From a bacterium (GTDB lineage Bacteria > Patescibacteriota > UBA1384 > VFKW01), in contig JAUSIS010000013.1 in NCBI GenBank assembly GCA_030647355.1, forward strand, positions 1 through 48,352: 48,352 nucleotides of DNA, written 5' to 3'. The notes below the pieces were generated by a model. The model ran no database searches and was not told the origin of the DNA. It saw only the letters and a list, made by a program, of their open reading frames with translations. This document shows, piece after piece, positions 13,776 through 22,153 of this stretch (positions are counted from its first letter, which is position 1; every line of letters begins with the position of its first letter). The position numbers and the translations under genes are program-made.

Positions 13776-13840
13776 ATTGCTATTATATCACCCTCAAATA
13801 CAGAATGGGCGGCTCGTTCGACTTGCATGTGTTAGGCACA

Positions 13841-13876
<36 letters not shown>

Positions 13877-14013
13877 AATATTGATTTAGATCTTTCGCCA
13901 ACTGCTATATAAATACAACAACGGCGATCCCTCATCCTTCAAAGAAGGGTGAGAGGAGTTTTACTTCGCATCTTTCCAGCTCTTTCCGAAGAAAGTGCTG
14001 GATTATATCGAAG

Positions 14014-14029
14014 GTATTCTTATAACCAC
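14014..14029 (-). other. 5' strand of the 16S precursor processing stem
   Basis: gtattcttataaccac, the perfect inverted partner of 10812-10827. A separate hairpin, CCAGC(T)CTTTC-CGAA-GAAAG(T)GCTGG at 13976-14001, sits between this strand and the mature 16S 5' end. Bases 13883-14301 otherwise contain only the rRNA leader and promoters. Confidence 0.8.
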
Positions 14030-14125
14030 ACAACTACTGAGCTATGTGGTTTATCTTTTGCGTAATTTGTTTGTGTTACTGTTGTTTGATTCATTTTTTA
14101 ATGATCAGACTGCCGAACTTAACCA

Positions 14126-14154
14126 AAATTATTGCCACCTATTTTGGCAGTCAA
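14126..14154 (-). promoter_or_regulatory. 16S rRNA promoter P2
   Basis: The -35 TTGACT (14149-14154), a 17-base spacer and the -10 TAATTT (14126-14131). It overlaps an inverted repeat CCAAAAT/ATTTTGG, which might act as an operator or leader hairpin. Confidence 0.6.
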
Positions 14155-14267
14155 TAAAAACTTGTCGGCCTGTTCCTTACGCTTGCCTACCCGGCTTGCA
14201 TGCAGACCTAACAGATTTCTATCGGCTCCCTATTGTAAATACTCCTATTTCTTATTAGGACATAAAT

Positions 14268-14296
14268 ATAATATCACCGTGATTTTGCTTTGTCAA
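14268..14296 (-). promoter_or_regulatory. 16S rRNA promoter P1
   Basis: The consensus -35 TTGACA (14291-14296), a 17-base spacer and the -10 TATTAT (14268-14273), the strongest match near the 16S gene. Transcription would start near 14261 and run through P2 and the processing-stem leader. Confidence 0.8.
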
Positions 14297-14301
14297 GAGA
14301 A

Positions 14302-14424
14302 TTATCCGCCATTTAACCCCGATATATAGAAATAGCTGAAACTGATCACAATAGTCAGTACAAGAAGTAAAATATAAATCCTCTTGGGTGGCTTCCATTC
14401 CGGTATGACTTTAAATTCATTCAT
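14302..14424 (-). CDS. 40-aa single-span membrane protein
   Basis: ATG at 14424 opens 40 codons: a short N-terminal part with PEWKPPKRIY, then a hydrophobic span (ILLLVLTIVISFSYFYI) and a short glycine-containing tail, ending in TAA. GGAGTGGAA precedes the start. It lies 62 bases downstream of clpP in the same direction, so it may be the last gene of the tig-clpP transcript, and it ends right at the 16S promoter P1. The topology is predicted as cytoplasmic N-terminus. Function unknown. Confidence 0.55.
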   Translation of the reverse strand: MNEFKVIPEWKPPKRIYILLLVLTIVISFSYFYISGLNGG

Positions 14425-14486
14425 TTCCACTCCATGACATTCCTATCATACAAAAACTACATGCCTTTTGCAAAGTCTTACTTCGA

Positions 14487-15092
14487 TTATTTCTTCTCTT
14501 TAGTTACTGTTTTATCTAAAACCTTATCTACAATCCCATAGTCTTTAGCTTCGTTAGCTGTCATGTAGAAGTCTCTATCCGAATCTCTCTCAATTTTTTC
14601 ATAAGCTTGCCCCGTATGCTTGGAGAGAATTTCCGTAATTTGCCGTTTTATTCGTATTATTTCTTTGGCCTGAATCTCAATGTCCGCCGCCTGCCCTTCC
14701 GCTCCTCCCATTACCTGATGAATCAGAACTCTCGAGTTTGGCAGTGCAAATCGTTTGCCCTTGGTTCCCCCGGCCAGCAGAAAAGCTCCCATCGAAGCAG
14801 CCATACCGATACAGATTGTCGAGACATCGGCTTTGACATATTGTATAGTATCGTAAATCGCCATCCCCGCAGTAACTACCCCGCCCGGACTATTTATATA
14901 TAGCTGAATATCTTTCTTATTATCTTCACTGTCCAAAAATAAGAGCTGAGCAATAATCAGATTCGCCACATGGTCATCTATCGCACCCCCAAGAAATATA
15001 ATCCTATCCTTGAGCAAACGCGAATAAATATCATATGATCTCTCCCCAAATTGTGTTTTTTCCAATACTGTCGGGACTAATATTGATGGCAT
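14487..15092 (-). CDS. clpP: ATP-dependent Clp protease proteolytic subunit ClpP
   Basis: A 201-aa serine peptidase that assembles as a double-heptamer barrel and degrades substrates unfolded by a Clp ATPase. The catalytic triad is visible: Ser100 in GMAASMGAF, His125 in [12 protein letters not shown] and Asp174 in DRDFYM. Length and motif spacing are as in other ClpP proteins. ATG at 15092. It lies downstream of the trigger factor gene, as in many bacteria, but a 92-bp palindromic structure separates them. The usual clpX neighbour is absent; the Clp ATPase at 2853 is a possible but unproven partner. Confidence 0.97.
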   Translation of the reverse strand: MPSILVPTVLEKTQFGERSYDIYSRLLKDRIIFLGGAIDDHVANLIIAQLLFLDSEDNKKDIQLYINSPGGVVTAGMAIYDTIQYVKADVSTICIGMAASMGAFLLAGGTKGKRFALPNSRVLIHQVMGGAEGQAADIEIQAKEIIRIKRQITEILSKHTGQAYEKIERDSDRDFYMTANEAKDYGIVDKVLDKTVTKEKK

Positions 15093-15146
15093 TTTTTCTC
15101 CTCCCCCTCCTATTTTTCCTCCCCAATCCTGTGAAATGTCTAAGTA

Positions 15147-15239
15147 TCGGATATATTCTTATGAGGAGGGTTAAGCGTAGTGCCGTCCAAGTTGCTTGCA
15201 ACATGGACATAACGCCCTCCGAATAAGGATATATCCGAT
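15147..15239. other. Long interrupted palindrome between tig and clpP
   Basis: TCGGATATAT, CTTAT and GGAGGG in the left arm pair with CCCTCC, ATAAG and ATATATCCGA in the right arm (21 of 24 positions). A GCG/CGC pair lies inside, and an inner hairpin GTCCA(A)GTTG-CTTG-CAAC(A)TGGAC forms the tip. It may be a structured intergenic RNA, an mRNA processing site or a MITE-like insertion. Confidence 0.7.
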
Positions 15240-15247
15240 TATCCCTA

Positions 15248-16417
15248 CTATTTTGTCATATACTCCACTAATTTCTCAACAACTTTTTCAGTCACTTTCT
15301 CGTCTTTACTATCCATTCCTTCTCGCTTAACAACCTCACTTAAAGCCACACCAATTTTCACATTCCTTTCTGCCTGCCCTCTCCATTCTTTTCGTAACTC
15401 CTCTTGGGTTTTCTTCATCGAAAGCAAGTACTGCTCTAAGGTCAAGCCATAATTCTTCGCTTCATGCTCCAAATTATGGAAAATCCTATCAAGATCTTGC
15501 TCAACCAAAGCATCCGGCAATTCCATCTTGGCAACAGTCAGCAATTTATCCAATACCATATTCTCTGTCAACTGCTTTCTTTGGACCTCTTTTTCCTTCT
15601 TCAAACTCTCACTAATAGCTTTCCTTAATTCTGCCACAGAATTATGACCGAAATCTTTAGCAAAAATATCAGTCACTTCCGGTTTGATAACTTCTTTAAC
15701 CTGATGGACTTTGACTTTAAATTCCGCTTTCTTTCCGGCAATTGATTTTTCCTGATAATCCTTAGGAAAAGTAATATCAAAAGTCTCCTCGTCCCCGCCT
15801 TTCATTCCTTCCAACTTCTCCTCAAATCCAGGTATTAAAGTCTTGCTTCCCAATATGACCGGATGATTTTTACTAACCATATTCTCTTGAACAACCCCAC
15901 CCACCTTCCCCTCAAAATCAATCAAAACCCAGTCCTCATTTTTGGCAGGACGACCAATATCCTTGAGCTCGGATTTTTGCCTAACAAGATAGCTGATTAA
16001 ACGATCAATCTCTTCCTCTTTTACAGGTTCTTCGGCCGGTTTTTTCACTTTCAATTTTATATAATCCCCGACTTTCGCTTCTGGCCAGACATCCGCTTCC
16101 GCTGAATAAACTAAACCGTCAGTATCAGATTTGATATCAATTTTGGGCGGTCCCACGGAAATCATGTCGTGCTCTTTCAAGCCCTTGATATATGTATCCG
16201 TAAGAGCCTTATCAACCGCCTCTGCCTTTATACGACCCTCACCCAACTGGTTGGTAATAATATTTCTGGGCGCCTTTCCGGGTCTAAAGCCTTTGACAGA
16301 GACGCTGGGAGCAAGCTCGTCAAAAGCTTGATCAAAATATTTCTCCATCTCTGACTTATCAATCTCGATGGTTAAATTGATTCTCGATTTTGGAAGTTTT
16401 CTTATAGTAGTTTTCAT
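15248..16417 (-). CDS. tig: Trigger factor
   Basis: A 389-aa ribosome-associated chaperone with peptidyl-prolyl isomerase activity. The N-terminal ribosome-binding domain holds the signature GFRPGKAP; the FKBP-type middle domain includes DFEGKVGG and FEEKLEGMKGG with the typical fold motifs, and the C-terminal helical arms follow. The start is ATG at 16417: a promoter (16425-16453) places transcription initiation at or one base before this codon, so the mRNA is probably leaderless, and there is no ribosome binding site. It is first in the tig-clpP transcription unit. Confidence 0.95.
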   Translation of the reverse strand: MKTTIRKLPKSRINLTIEIDKSEMEKYFDQAFDELAPSVSVKGFRPGKAPRNIITNQLGEGRIKAEAVDKALTDTYIKGLKEHDMISVGPPKIDIKSDTDGLVYSAEADVWPEAKVGDYIKLKVKKPAEEPVKEEEIDRLISYLVRQKSELKDIGRPAKNEDWVLIDFEGKVGGVVQENMVSKNHPVILGSKTLIPGFEEKLEGMKGGDEETFDITFPKDYQEKSIAGKKAEFKVKVHQVKEVIKPEVTDIFAKDFGHNSVAELRKAISESLKKEKEVQRKQLTENMVLDKLLTVAKMELPDALVEQDLDRIFHNLEHEAKNYGLTLEQYLLSMKKTQEELRKEWRGQAERNVKIGVALSEVVKREGMDSKDEKVTEKVVEKLVEYMTK

Positions 16418-16424
16418 GATTAAT

Positions 16425-16453
16425 ATAGTAGCAAAATTTAAGATATAATTCAA
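16425..16453 (-). promoter_or_regulatory. tig promoter (leaderless)
   Basis: The -35 TTGAAT (16448-16453), a 17-base spacer and the -10 TACTAT (16425-16430), seven bases before the ATG at 16417. Confidence 0.65.
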
Positions 16454-16462
16454 CTCCTTTAA

Positions 16463-16489
16463 TAAAAAAGAGCCCCGCCTAAGCGGAGC
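16463..16489 (-). terminator. Intrinsic terminator of the 227-aa gene
   Basis: In the minus direction GCTCCGC-TTAG-GCGGGGC is followed by TCTTTTTTATT, just beyond the stop at 16499 and abutting the tig promoter. Confidence 0.9.
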
Positions 16490-16498
16490 ATGATACTG

Positions 16499-17182
16499 CT
16501 ATTCACTATTGTTGGTCTCCGGGTTGTTCAACGAGAGTAAACCTGGAGCCCACGCTTCGAAGATTGATCTCACCACCGGAGGAGCCCATGTCTTGAGACC
16601 CTCAAGAGACTTAGGATTGGATGGGTTCTCAGGATCTGCCATATAGAGTACCGCATCCACCACCACCTTCGTCCCGTATTCGGGTAACGGATGCTTGTGG
16701 TATGACCCGATTATGCCGACAATCTGATCTCCATCCCTGATCGGGGTCTTACCATATGGGTCTACCGCATGGCTGCCTCCTGCGTAAGCTCCTTTCGGCG
16801 GCTGACCATACCTCGCGAGTCGCTTAATGGCTCCAGCCATCAGCATAACTCGCTTAAGCCATTCGTCCATCGAGGATTCGGGCATAATGAGTTCCCGCGC
16901 AAAGTGAGAACCATGATATACATCCTCATTTGCTCGGTAGACCCCATAGCCGCGAATCTCTTCACTCACCAGGTAACCAGCAACCCATACCTGCCCGACC
17001 TTCACGAAATCCGGAACAAAGATCGGACGGGTCAGCCCAACCATGCTGGCTAGTACCTTCCCGCGAGCTACAAGTTCGCGAGTTTCTTTGGTCACTCCGG
17101 GAGCGATCTTCTCAGAGTTGGTCCGAATCCGAACCGGGACATTTCTGTCCTTTACAAACGCACGACACACTATTCGCTTCAT
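16499..17182 (-). CDS. Hypothetical protein (GC-rich cassette 6)
   Basis: A 227-aa soluble protein that I do not recognise. Notable strings are GYLVSEEIRGYGVYRANED, HGSHFARELIMP and GIIGSYHKHPLPEYG near residue 165; the SYHKHP region superficially recalls JAB/MPN metalloprotease active sites but lacks the full HxH...D arrangement. ATG at 17182 follows AAGGGGGCCGGAAGC. It is inserted between pgk and tig with its own promoter (inside the pgk 3' end) and its own terminator, and it is markedly richer in G+C than both neighbours, which suggests acquisition as a unit. Confidence 0.75.
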   Translation of the reverse strand: MKRIVCRAFVKDRNVPVRIRTNSEKIAPGVTKETRELVARGKVLASMVGLTRPIFVPDFVKVGQVWVAGYLVSEEIRGYGVYRANEDVYHGSHFARELIMPESSMDEWLKRVMLMAGAIKRLARYGQPPKGAYAGGSHAVDPYGKTPIRDGDQIVGIIGSYHKHPLPEYGTKVVVDAVLYMADPENPSNPKSLEGLKTWAPPVVRSIFEAWAPGLLSLNNPETNNSE

Positions 17183-17235
17183 GCTTCCGGCCCCCTTATA
17201 CATTTCAGTAAATTCAAAAACGTCAGCTTAACGTG

Positions 17236-17264
17236 ATATTATCACATGAGTTTTATTTCATCAA
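17236..17264 (-). promoter_or_regulatory. Promoter of the 227-aa gene
   Basis: The -35 TTGATG (17259-17264), a 17-base spacer and the -10 TAATAT (17236-17241), overlapping the last codons of pgk. Confidence 0.55.
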
Positions 17265-18460
17265 GCTTCGAGTGCTTTCACCCCCGGCAGTTCAAGCCCT
17301 GCTAGAAACTCAAGCGCCGCCCCGCCACCCGTAGATAGATAGGTCATTTTATCCGAAAGCCCCATATTATCCACCAAACCAGTCGTATCACCCCCGCAAA
17401 TAACTGTTTTAGCCCCAGCATCCGTCGCTTCTGCTAAAATCCCCGCCAGTTTCCTTGTTCCCTCATCAAATGGAGACACCTCGCTCATCCCCATATTACC
17501 ATTCCAAAAAATAGTCCTGGCTTTGAGAAGAATATCTCTGTATTTATCAACTGTAGATTGCCCAATATCCAACGCCTTCCAGCCAGCTTCATATTTATCC
17601 CCAACTGCCATAGTGATTATTTCGCCTGTTCCATCTAGGTTAGGCGAAACCACCAAATCACTTGGTAAATAAAGCTCTTTGCCATCTGATTTTAACTTAT
17701 TACAAATAGCCCGGACTTCGTCTAACCGATCTTTTTCTATCTTAGAAGAACCCAAGTCTTCCCCGTTTGCCGCCAAAAAAGTATCGGCTACTACACCCCC
17801 AAGCATTACTCCGTCAACCTGATTCTCCAAACGCATAATCACCGGGATCTTATCAGCCGCTTTAGCACCTCCCATTATCAAGACAAATGGATGGACTGGA
17901 TTTTTTATCAAACTGCTGAGGGTATTCAGCTCTTTCTCCATCAAAAAACCGGCATAACTTGGCAAAAAATGAGTAATCGCTTCCACTGACGCATGTGCCC
18001 GATGAGACACAGCAAAAGCGTCATTCACATATATATCCCCCAAAGAAGCAAGTTTTTTGGCAAATTCTTGATCGTTCTTTTCTTCCTCGCTATGGAATCG
18101 AAGATTTCCTAAACTTAAAACTTCCCCCTCTTTTAAATTATTGAGTGCTTCTTTCACAACTTTACTATCGCACTCCCCGCAATGTGTAATAACCGTGCCC
18201 AAAAGTTCCTGCAATCGCAATATGACAGGATCAAGTGCATATTCTTTCACCACCTTGCCATCCGGCCTTCCCAAATGAGATAAAATTATCACTTTCGCCT
18301 TTTTTTCTATCAAATACTTAATAGTCGGCAAAACAGCTCTTATTCGGCTGTCGTTCACCACTTCCTTGTTACCCATTTCGGTATCTTTCAACGGAACATT
18401 CAAATCAACCCTTACCAAAACCTTCTTGCCTTCCACATTAATATCTCTAACACTCTTCAT
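17261..18460 (-). CDS. pgk: Phosphoglycerate kinase
   Basis: A 399-aa cytosolic glycolytic enzyme: 1,3-bisphosphoglycerate plus ADP to 3-phosphoglycerate plus ATP. The signatures seen are VLVRVDLNVPL, LSHLGRPDG, the substrate-binding HRAHASVEA, KELNTLSSLI and GGAKAADKIPV, then the nucleotide-binding WNGNMGMSE and GGDTTGLVDN near the C-terminus. Length is normal. The start ATG at 18460 follows AAGGAGAATC. A strong promoter lies upstream (18504-18533). tpiA is close by and gpmI is further along, so lower glycolysis is present. Confidence 0.97.
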   Translation of the reverse strand: MKSVRDINVEGKKVLVRVDLNVPLKDTEMGNKEVVNDSRIRAVLPTIKYLIEKKAKVIILSHLGRPDGKVVKEYALDPVILRLQELLGTVITHCGECDSKVVKEALNNLKEGEVLSLGNLRFHSEEEKNDQEFAKKLASLGDIYVNDAFAVSHRAHASVEAITHFLPSYAGFLMEKELNTLSSLIKNPVHPFVLIMGGAKAADKIPVIMRLENQVDGVMLGGVVADTFLAANGEDLGSSKIEKDRLDEVRAICNKLKSDGKELYLPSDLVVSPNLDGTGEIITMAVGDKYEAGWKALDIGQSTVDKYRDILLKARTIFWNGNMGMSEVSPFDEGTRKLAGILAEATDAGAKTVICGGDTTGLVDNMGLSDKMTYLSTGGGAALEFLAGLELPGVKALEA

Positions 18461-18503
18461 GATTCTCCTTAATTCAAATAATTCGCAGTAAACTGTCACA
18501 TTA

Positions 18504-18533
18504 ATTGTAGAGAAGAACCAGGGTATCTGTCAA
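18504..18533 (-). promoter_or_regulatory. pgk promoter
   Basis: The -35 TTGACA (18528-18533), an 18-base spacer and the -10 TACAAT (18504-18509). Confidence 0.8.
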
Positions 18534-18549
18534 TGACAATCCCACTGAC

Positions 18550-18578
18550 TTGCATGAAGATGATTTCTCCAATAAAAT
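18550..18578 (+). promoter_or_regulatory. Promoter of the 331-aa membrane protein gene
   Basis: The -35 TTGCAT (18550-18555), a 17-base spacer and the -10 TAAAAT (18573-18578), divergent from the pgk promoter. It excludes the longer reading frame beginning at 18550. Confidence 0.6.
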
Positions 18579-18594
18579 AGTTAAAGGAGGCCAA

Positions 18595-19590
18595 ATGCGC
18601 CGTTTTCTATTAGCACTACTCACCATAGCGATTGTACCAGTTACAATCGTCCTATCTATCACTTGGGTTACCCTTTTAACTATAAATAATCCCGATCTAA
18701 TTAAATCAACTGCTAAAAAAGAAAATGCCTATCAGAAAATTACTAATATTCTTCCGCAATACATAAGCCAAAGGGAAGATGATCCAATTATATTTTCCGA
18801 TGAAAATAAGTTACAGATCATCAAAAGCACTTTTCCCGAGAATTTCATGAAGAATAATATAGAAAATATATCCGACGATTTTTTTGCATGGTTGAATGGA
18901 AAGCAGAAGAATTTCAAGATATATATGGATTTTGCTACTGCTAAAGACAATGCCAAACAAGAAATTACTAGCATCTATAAAGAAAAGTACGCCTCTCTTC
19001 CCGAATGCACCGAAAGTGAATTAGTAGAACTTAGACTGCAAAGTCAAAAAAACTTTCCCACTTGCCGAATCCCACCCGAGAACTCTACCGAAAGCCGTTA
19101 TCAAACTTTCAATTCGCAGTTAGTCTCTACCGACGCTTTGAATTCCCTACCCGATAAATTGGAATTCCCCCTGCCAGATAACTTCAGACGAATACAAAAA
19201 GTTTTCAACCAATTCAAATTATTACTAACTATAGTCACCCTCGCCGATTTACTATTTATTTCATTGGCTATTTATCTGCTTAGACCTTTCAAAAAAAAGT
19301 TATTCCGCTTCTTAGGATCAATACTGATGATTGCCGGCTTGGCGCTCATAGCGTTCAATTATTTCATACTTGATATATTAAACAGCGAACTTGTCGAGAA
19401 ACTTCGCTACAGTCTATCAAAATCAACCCAAATAAAAGATTTAGTTTTATCAATCTACAACCAAATAATTTTAGATCTGAAAACTAATTTTCACTTCGCT
19501 ACTCTGGTACTAATAATATTGAGTATAATATTCTTACTTATTGGCATTATTCTCAAAAACAAACCAAACGAGCCGGAATCACACCCCTAA
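18595..19590 (+). CDS. Hypothetical membrane protein with large ectodomain
   Basis: A 331-aa protein. An N-terminal hydrophobic span (about residues 5-28) is followed by a polar region of about 180 residues with two cysteines (LPECTE and FPTCRIPP), probably outside the cell, then three hydrophobic spans in the C-terminal third (about 205-228, 236-256, 296-318). ATG at 18595 follows AAAGGAGG. It is a single gene, convergent with tpiA. No family recognised. The architecture resembles a sensor or an envelope assembly protein, but no specific role is supported. Confidence 0.8.
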   Translation: MRRFLLALLTIAIVPVTIVLSITWVTLLTINNPDLIKSTAKKENAYQKITNILPQYISQREDDPIIFSDENKLQIIKSTFPENFMKNNIENISDDFFAWLNGKQKNFKIYMDFATAKDNAKQEITSIYKEKYASLPECTESELVELRLQSQKNFPTCRIPPENSTESRYQTFNSQLVSTDALNSLPDKLEFPLPDNFRRIQKVFNQFKLLLTIVTLADLLFISLAIYLLRPFKKKLFRFLGSILMIAGLALIAFNYFILDILNSELVEKLRYSLSKSTQIKDLVLSIYNQIILDLKTNFHFATLVLIILSIIFLLIGIILKNKPNEPESHP

Positions 19591-19594
19591 CCCA

Positions 19595-20386
19595 CTATCT
19601 ATACTCTCCGACAGCCTTACAAACTTGAAGAAAGTTATCTATCTTGAGCGACGCCCCTCCTGCCAATACTCCATCTATCTCGGTCTCAAACATATATTCT
19701 TTAATATTATCTGCAGTCGCACTGCCGCCATATAATATCGGAATATTCTCTGATACTGCCCTGCCATACTCTTTTTCCATATAACTTCTTATCTTACCGA
19801 CAACTTCGCCGGCATACTCGCCAGAAGCCGCCCTCTGACCCGAAGTATCACCCTTACTAATTGCCCAGACTGGTTCATAAGCAATAATAATTTTCTTCAA
19901 CTGCGCTTCTTCCAGACCAGCTAAACCTGCCTTTAATTGCTTCGTCAAACCTTCTACATCGCCTGACTCGGATTTTTTCCATTCACCAATGCATAATATC
20001 GGAGTGATATTATGATCAAGAGCGCTAATAACCTTATCATTAATCATCTCGTCAGTCTCGTTGAAATGATAGCGTCTTTCTGAATGGCCTAAAATTACAT
20101 ATTTAACTAAGTCTTTGAGCATTAAAGGAGAAATCTCACCAGTATAAGTTCCTTTTTCCTCCCAATGCATATTCTGCGCCCCCAACGATAGATTCGTTGG
20201 ACCCTGGCTAAACATTTCAGCCAAAGGATATAGCCATACAAAAGGCGGGCAAAGCACAACCTCAACCCCAGAGAGGCTCTCCACCCCATATTTAATTCCC
20301 TCTCCTAGAACAATGGCATCAGCTAGTTGGGTATTCATCTTCCAGTTGCCAACCACATACCGCTTCGTTCGATTAACATCCCCCAT
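19595..20386 (-). CDS. tpiA: Triosephosphate isomerase
   Basis: A 263-aa enzyme converting dihydroxyacetone phosphate and glyceraldehyde 3-phosphate. The active-site residues are in place: Lys in GNWKMN, His in LGHSERR and Glu in AYEPVWAI, with the phosphate-binding LYGGSAT and VLAGGASL near the C-terminus. The start ATG at 20386 follows AAGGAGGCGT. It has its own promoter at 20437-20465 and lies downstream of rseP. Confidence 0.97.
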   Translation of the reverse strand: MGDVNRTKRYVVGNWKMNTQLADAIVLGEGIKYGVESLSGVEVVLCPPFVWLYPLAEMFSQGPTNLSLGAQNMHWEEKGTYTGEISPLMLKDLVKYVILGHSERRYHFNETDEMINDKVISALDHNITPILCIGEWKKSESGDVEGLTKQLKAGLAGLEEAQLKKIIIAYEPVWAISKGDTSGQRAASGEYAGEVVGKIRSYMEKEYGRAVSENIPILYGGSATADNIKEYMFETEIDGVLAGGASLKIDNFLQVCKAVGEYR

Positions 20387-20436
20387 ACGCCTCCTTAGTC
20401 AATAGATTTTAGCTCATAAATAACATCTATGTCTCT

Positions 20437-20465
20437 ATCTTAGATAAGCAAAGTAGTGAAGTCAA
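20437..20465 (-). promoter_or_regulatory. tpiA promoter
   Basis: The -35 TTGACT (20460-20465), a 17-base spacer and the -10 TAAGAT (20437-20442), directly beyond the rseP stop codon. Confidence 0.7.
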
Positions 20466-21560
20466 TCACCTAAACAACGACACTATCCTATCCCAAACGC
20501 TAAAACGTAGGATATCACTATAGGTTGTAATTACCACCAAAAGCATAATAAAAGCCAGACCGGCCATACCCATCCACTGAAGCTGATTCTCGGTTAATTT
20601 TTTTCGCCTGACCGCCTCAATCCCCAGAACCAACAGATGACCACCATCAAGAGGTACAATGGGTAACAGGTTCATCACCGCCAAACTTAAACTAATTAAA
20701 GCAATAAACTGCAGTACATAAGTAAATCCAAGTCTTCGCACAACATCCGTAGCAAACCCCACTCCTACCATCCCGGATACATCTTTCGAAACTTCATGTT
20801 TAACAAATAAATTCTTAACAAAGTTGCCGAACGCGCCCACTGTCAATTCAGAAAGTCTGCCTACTTGATCTAATGCCACAAATGGCGCTTTATACCATAC
20901 TGTACCGATCTTGCCGCCGCTTAATTCAATACCTAGCGGACCTGTATCGGGCGGCGGATTCTTCCTGGGAGTAATATTTAATGACATTTCTTTACCATCT
21001 CGCCTAACTACTATAGTAGCCAACCTGCCATTTTTCTCATATATATTTGCTATTACCTCAAGAGACGAACCGACTGGCTGTCCATCTACCGACACAATCC
21101 GATCGTTGGTTTGCAACCCTGCTTTATAAGCTGGTGAATCTTCTTCAACCCCATTTATGACTACCGGCTCAACTACTTTTACCCCTCTTCCCTGTACCAT
21201 TCCGGGCACCAAAGGCTCGAAACCGGCAATAAAAATTGCTGTGAAAATAAGCCAAGCAAAAACAAAATTCATCATAACGCCAGAGAACAAAATAATTGCC
21301 CGCGCCCATCTCGGTTTACCCATAAAAGATCTACTTCCCCGATCTTTCTCTTCGCCATACATAGAAACATAACCACCCAAAGGTATGGCATTTATTGCAT
21401 AAGTTGTTTCCCCCTTCTTTATTCCCCATAGTCGCGGTTTAAATCCGAAAGCAAACTCATCAACTTTGACACCCAGCCTCTTCGCTAACGTAAAGTGACC
21501 AAATTCATGAACAAAGATCAGAATTCCTAAAATTAAAAGGAATATAATAAAAGTAACCAT
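20466..21560 (-). CDS. rseP: Site-2 protease (RseP/SREBP-type zinc metalloprotease)
   Basis: A 364-aa membrane protease of regulated intramembrane proteolysis. The zinc motif HEFGH is at residues 18-22 in the first transmembrane helix, a PDZ domain lies at about 115-195 (SPAYKAGLQTNDRIVSVDG), and the second metal-ligand motif is NLLPIVPLDGGHL in a C-terminal helix. In other bacteria it cleaves anti-sigma factors and remnant signal peptides; no target is visible here. The frr-rseP order is as in many genomes (frr-uppS-cdsA-rseP), with uppS and cdsA missing. Confidence 0.93.
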   Translation of the reverse strand: MVTFIIFLLILGILIFVHEFGHFTLAKRLGVKVDEFAFGFKPRLWGIKKGETTYAINAIPLGGYVSMYGEEKDRGSRSFMGKPRWARAIILFSGVMMNFVFAWLIFTAIFIAGFEPLVPGMVQGRGVKVVEPVVINGVEEDSPAYKAGLQTNDRIVSVDGQPVGSSLEVIANIYEKNGRLATIVVRRDGKEMSLNITPRKNPPPDTGPLGIELSGGKIGTVWYKAPFVALDQVGRLSELTVGAFGNFVKNLFVKHEVSKDVSGMVGVGFATDVVRRLGFTYVLQFIALISLSLAVMNLLPIVPLDGGHLLVLGIEAVRRKKLTENQLQWMGMAGLAFIMLLVVITTYSDILRFSVWDRIVSLFR

Positions 21561-21595
21561 CTATCTCCCAACCTACCAATTTTATACGAACATCC

Positions 21596-22153
21596 CTATA
21601 TTGTCATTATTTCTTTATCTTTTTGTTTGACAATCTCATCAACTTCTTTGTTAAAATCATCAATCAAGCGATTTAATCTGTCCTCGCCGCGATACCTATC
21701 GTCTTCTGTCAGTTCGCCAACTTTTTGCCCGGCTTGTACCTTATCCCACGCTTCTTTTCTGATATTTCGAAGCAGTATTCTCGTCACTTCCGCTTTTTGA
21801 TTTACCGATTTAGCAAATTCTTTCCTGCGTTCTTCCGTCAACGGAGGCAGAACAATTCTCACCTGATGCCCGTCATTTATCGGATTGAAGCCCAAATTGG
21901 CATTTCGAATAGCGTTTTCTATATCACCCAGTATATTCTTATCCCAGGGTTGAATAGAGATCAAATTTGAATCCGGAGTCGTAATTGATGCCACTTGCTT
22001 CAAGGGGGTTGAGTTCCCATAATAAGCAACTGTCACATCGTCAACTAAACTAGCTGTCGCCCGCCCCGTCCTGATAGTTCTTAAATCATCCCGTAGATGC
22101 TCAATCGCTTGATCCATTTTCGGCTTTGCATCGTGTAAAATTTTATCTAGCAT
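21596..22153 (-). CDS. frr: Ribosome recycling factor
   Basis: A 185-aa protein that splits the post-termination ribosome together with EF-G. It has the usual RRF features: [20 protein letters not shown] in the first long helix, [12 protein letters not shown] and [10 protein letters not shown] in the beta domain, and [11 protein letters not shown] in the last helices. Length is normal. It overlaps pyrH by seven bases, indicating translational coupling. Confidence 0.97.
   Translation of the reverse strand: MLDKILHDAKPKMDQAIEHLRDDLRTIRTGRATASLVDDVTVAYYGNSTPLKQVASITTPDSNLISIQPWDKNILGDIENAIRNANLGFNPINDGHQVRIVLPPLTEERRKEFAKSVNQKAEVTRILLRNIRKEAWDKVQAGQKVGELTEDDRYRGEDRLNRLIDDFNKEVDEIVKQKDKEIMTI

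Noticed and set aside
13995-14329. 87-aa and 65-aa plus-strand frames upstream of 16S
   Set aside because: They run antisense through the rRNA leader, processing stem and both promoters; no ribosome binding site.
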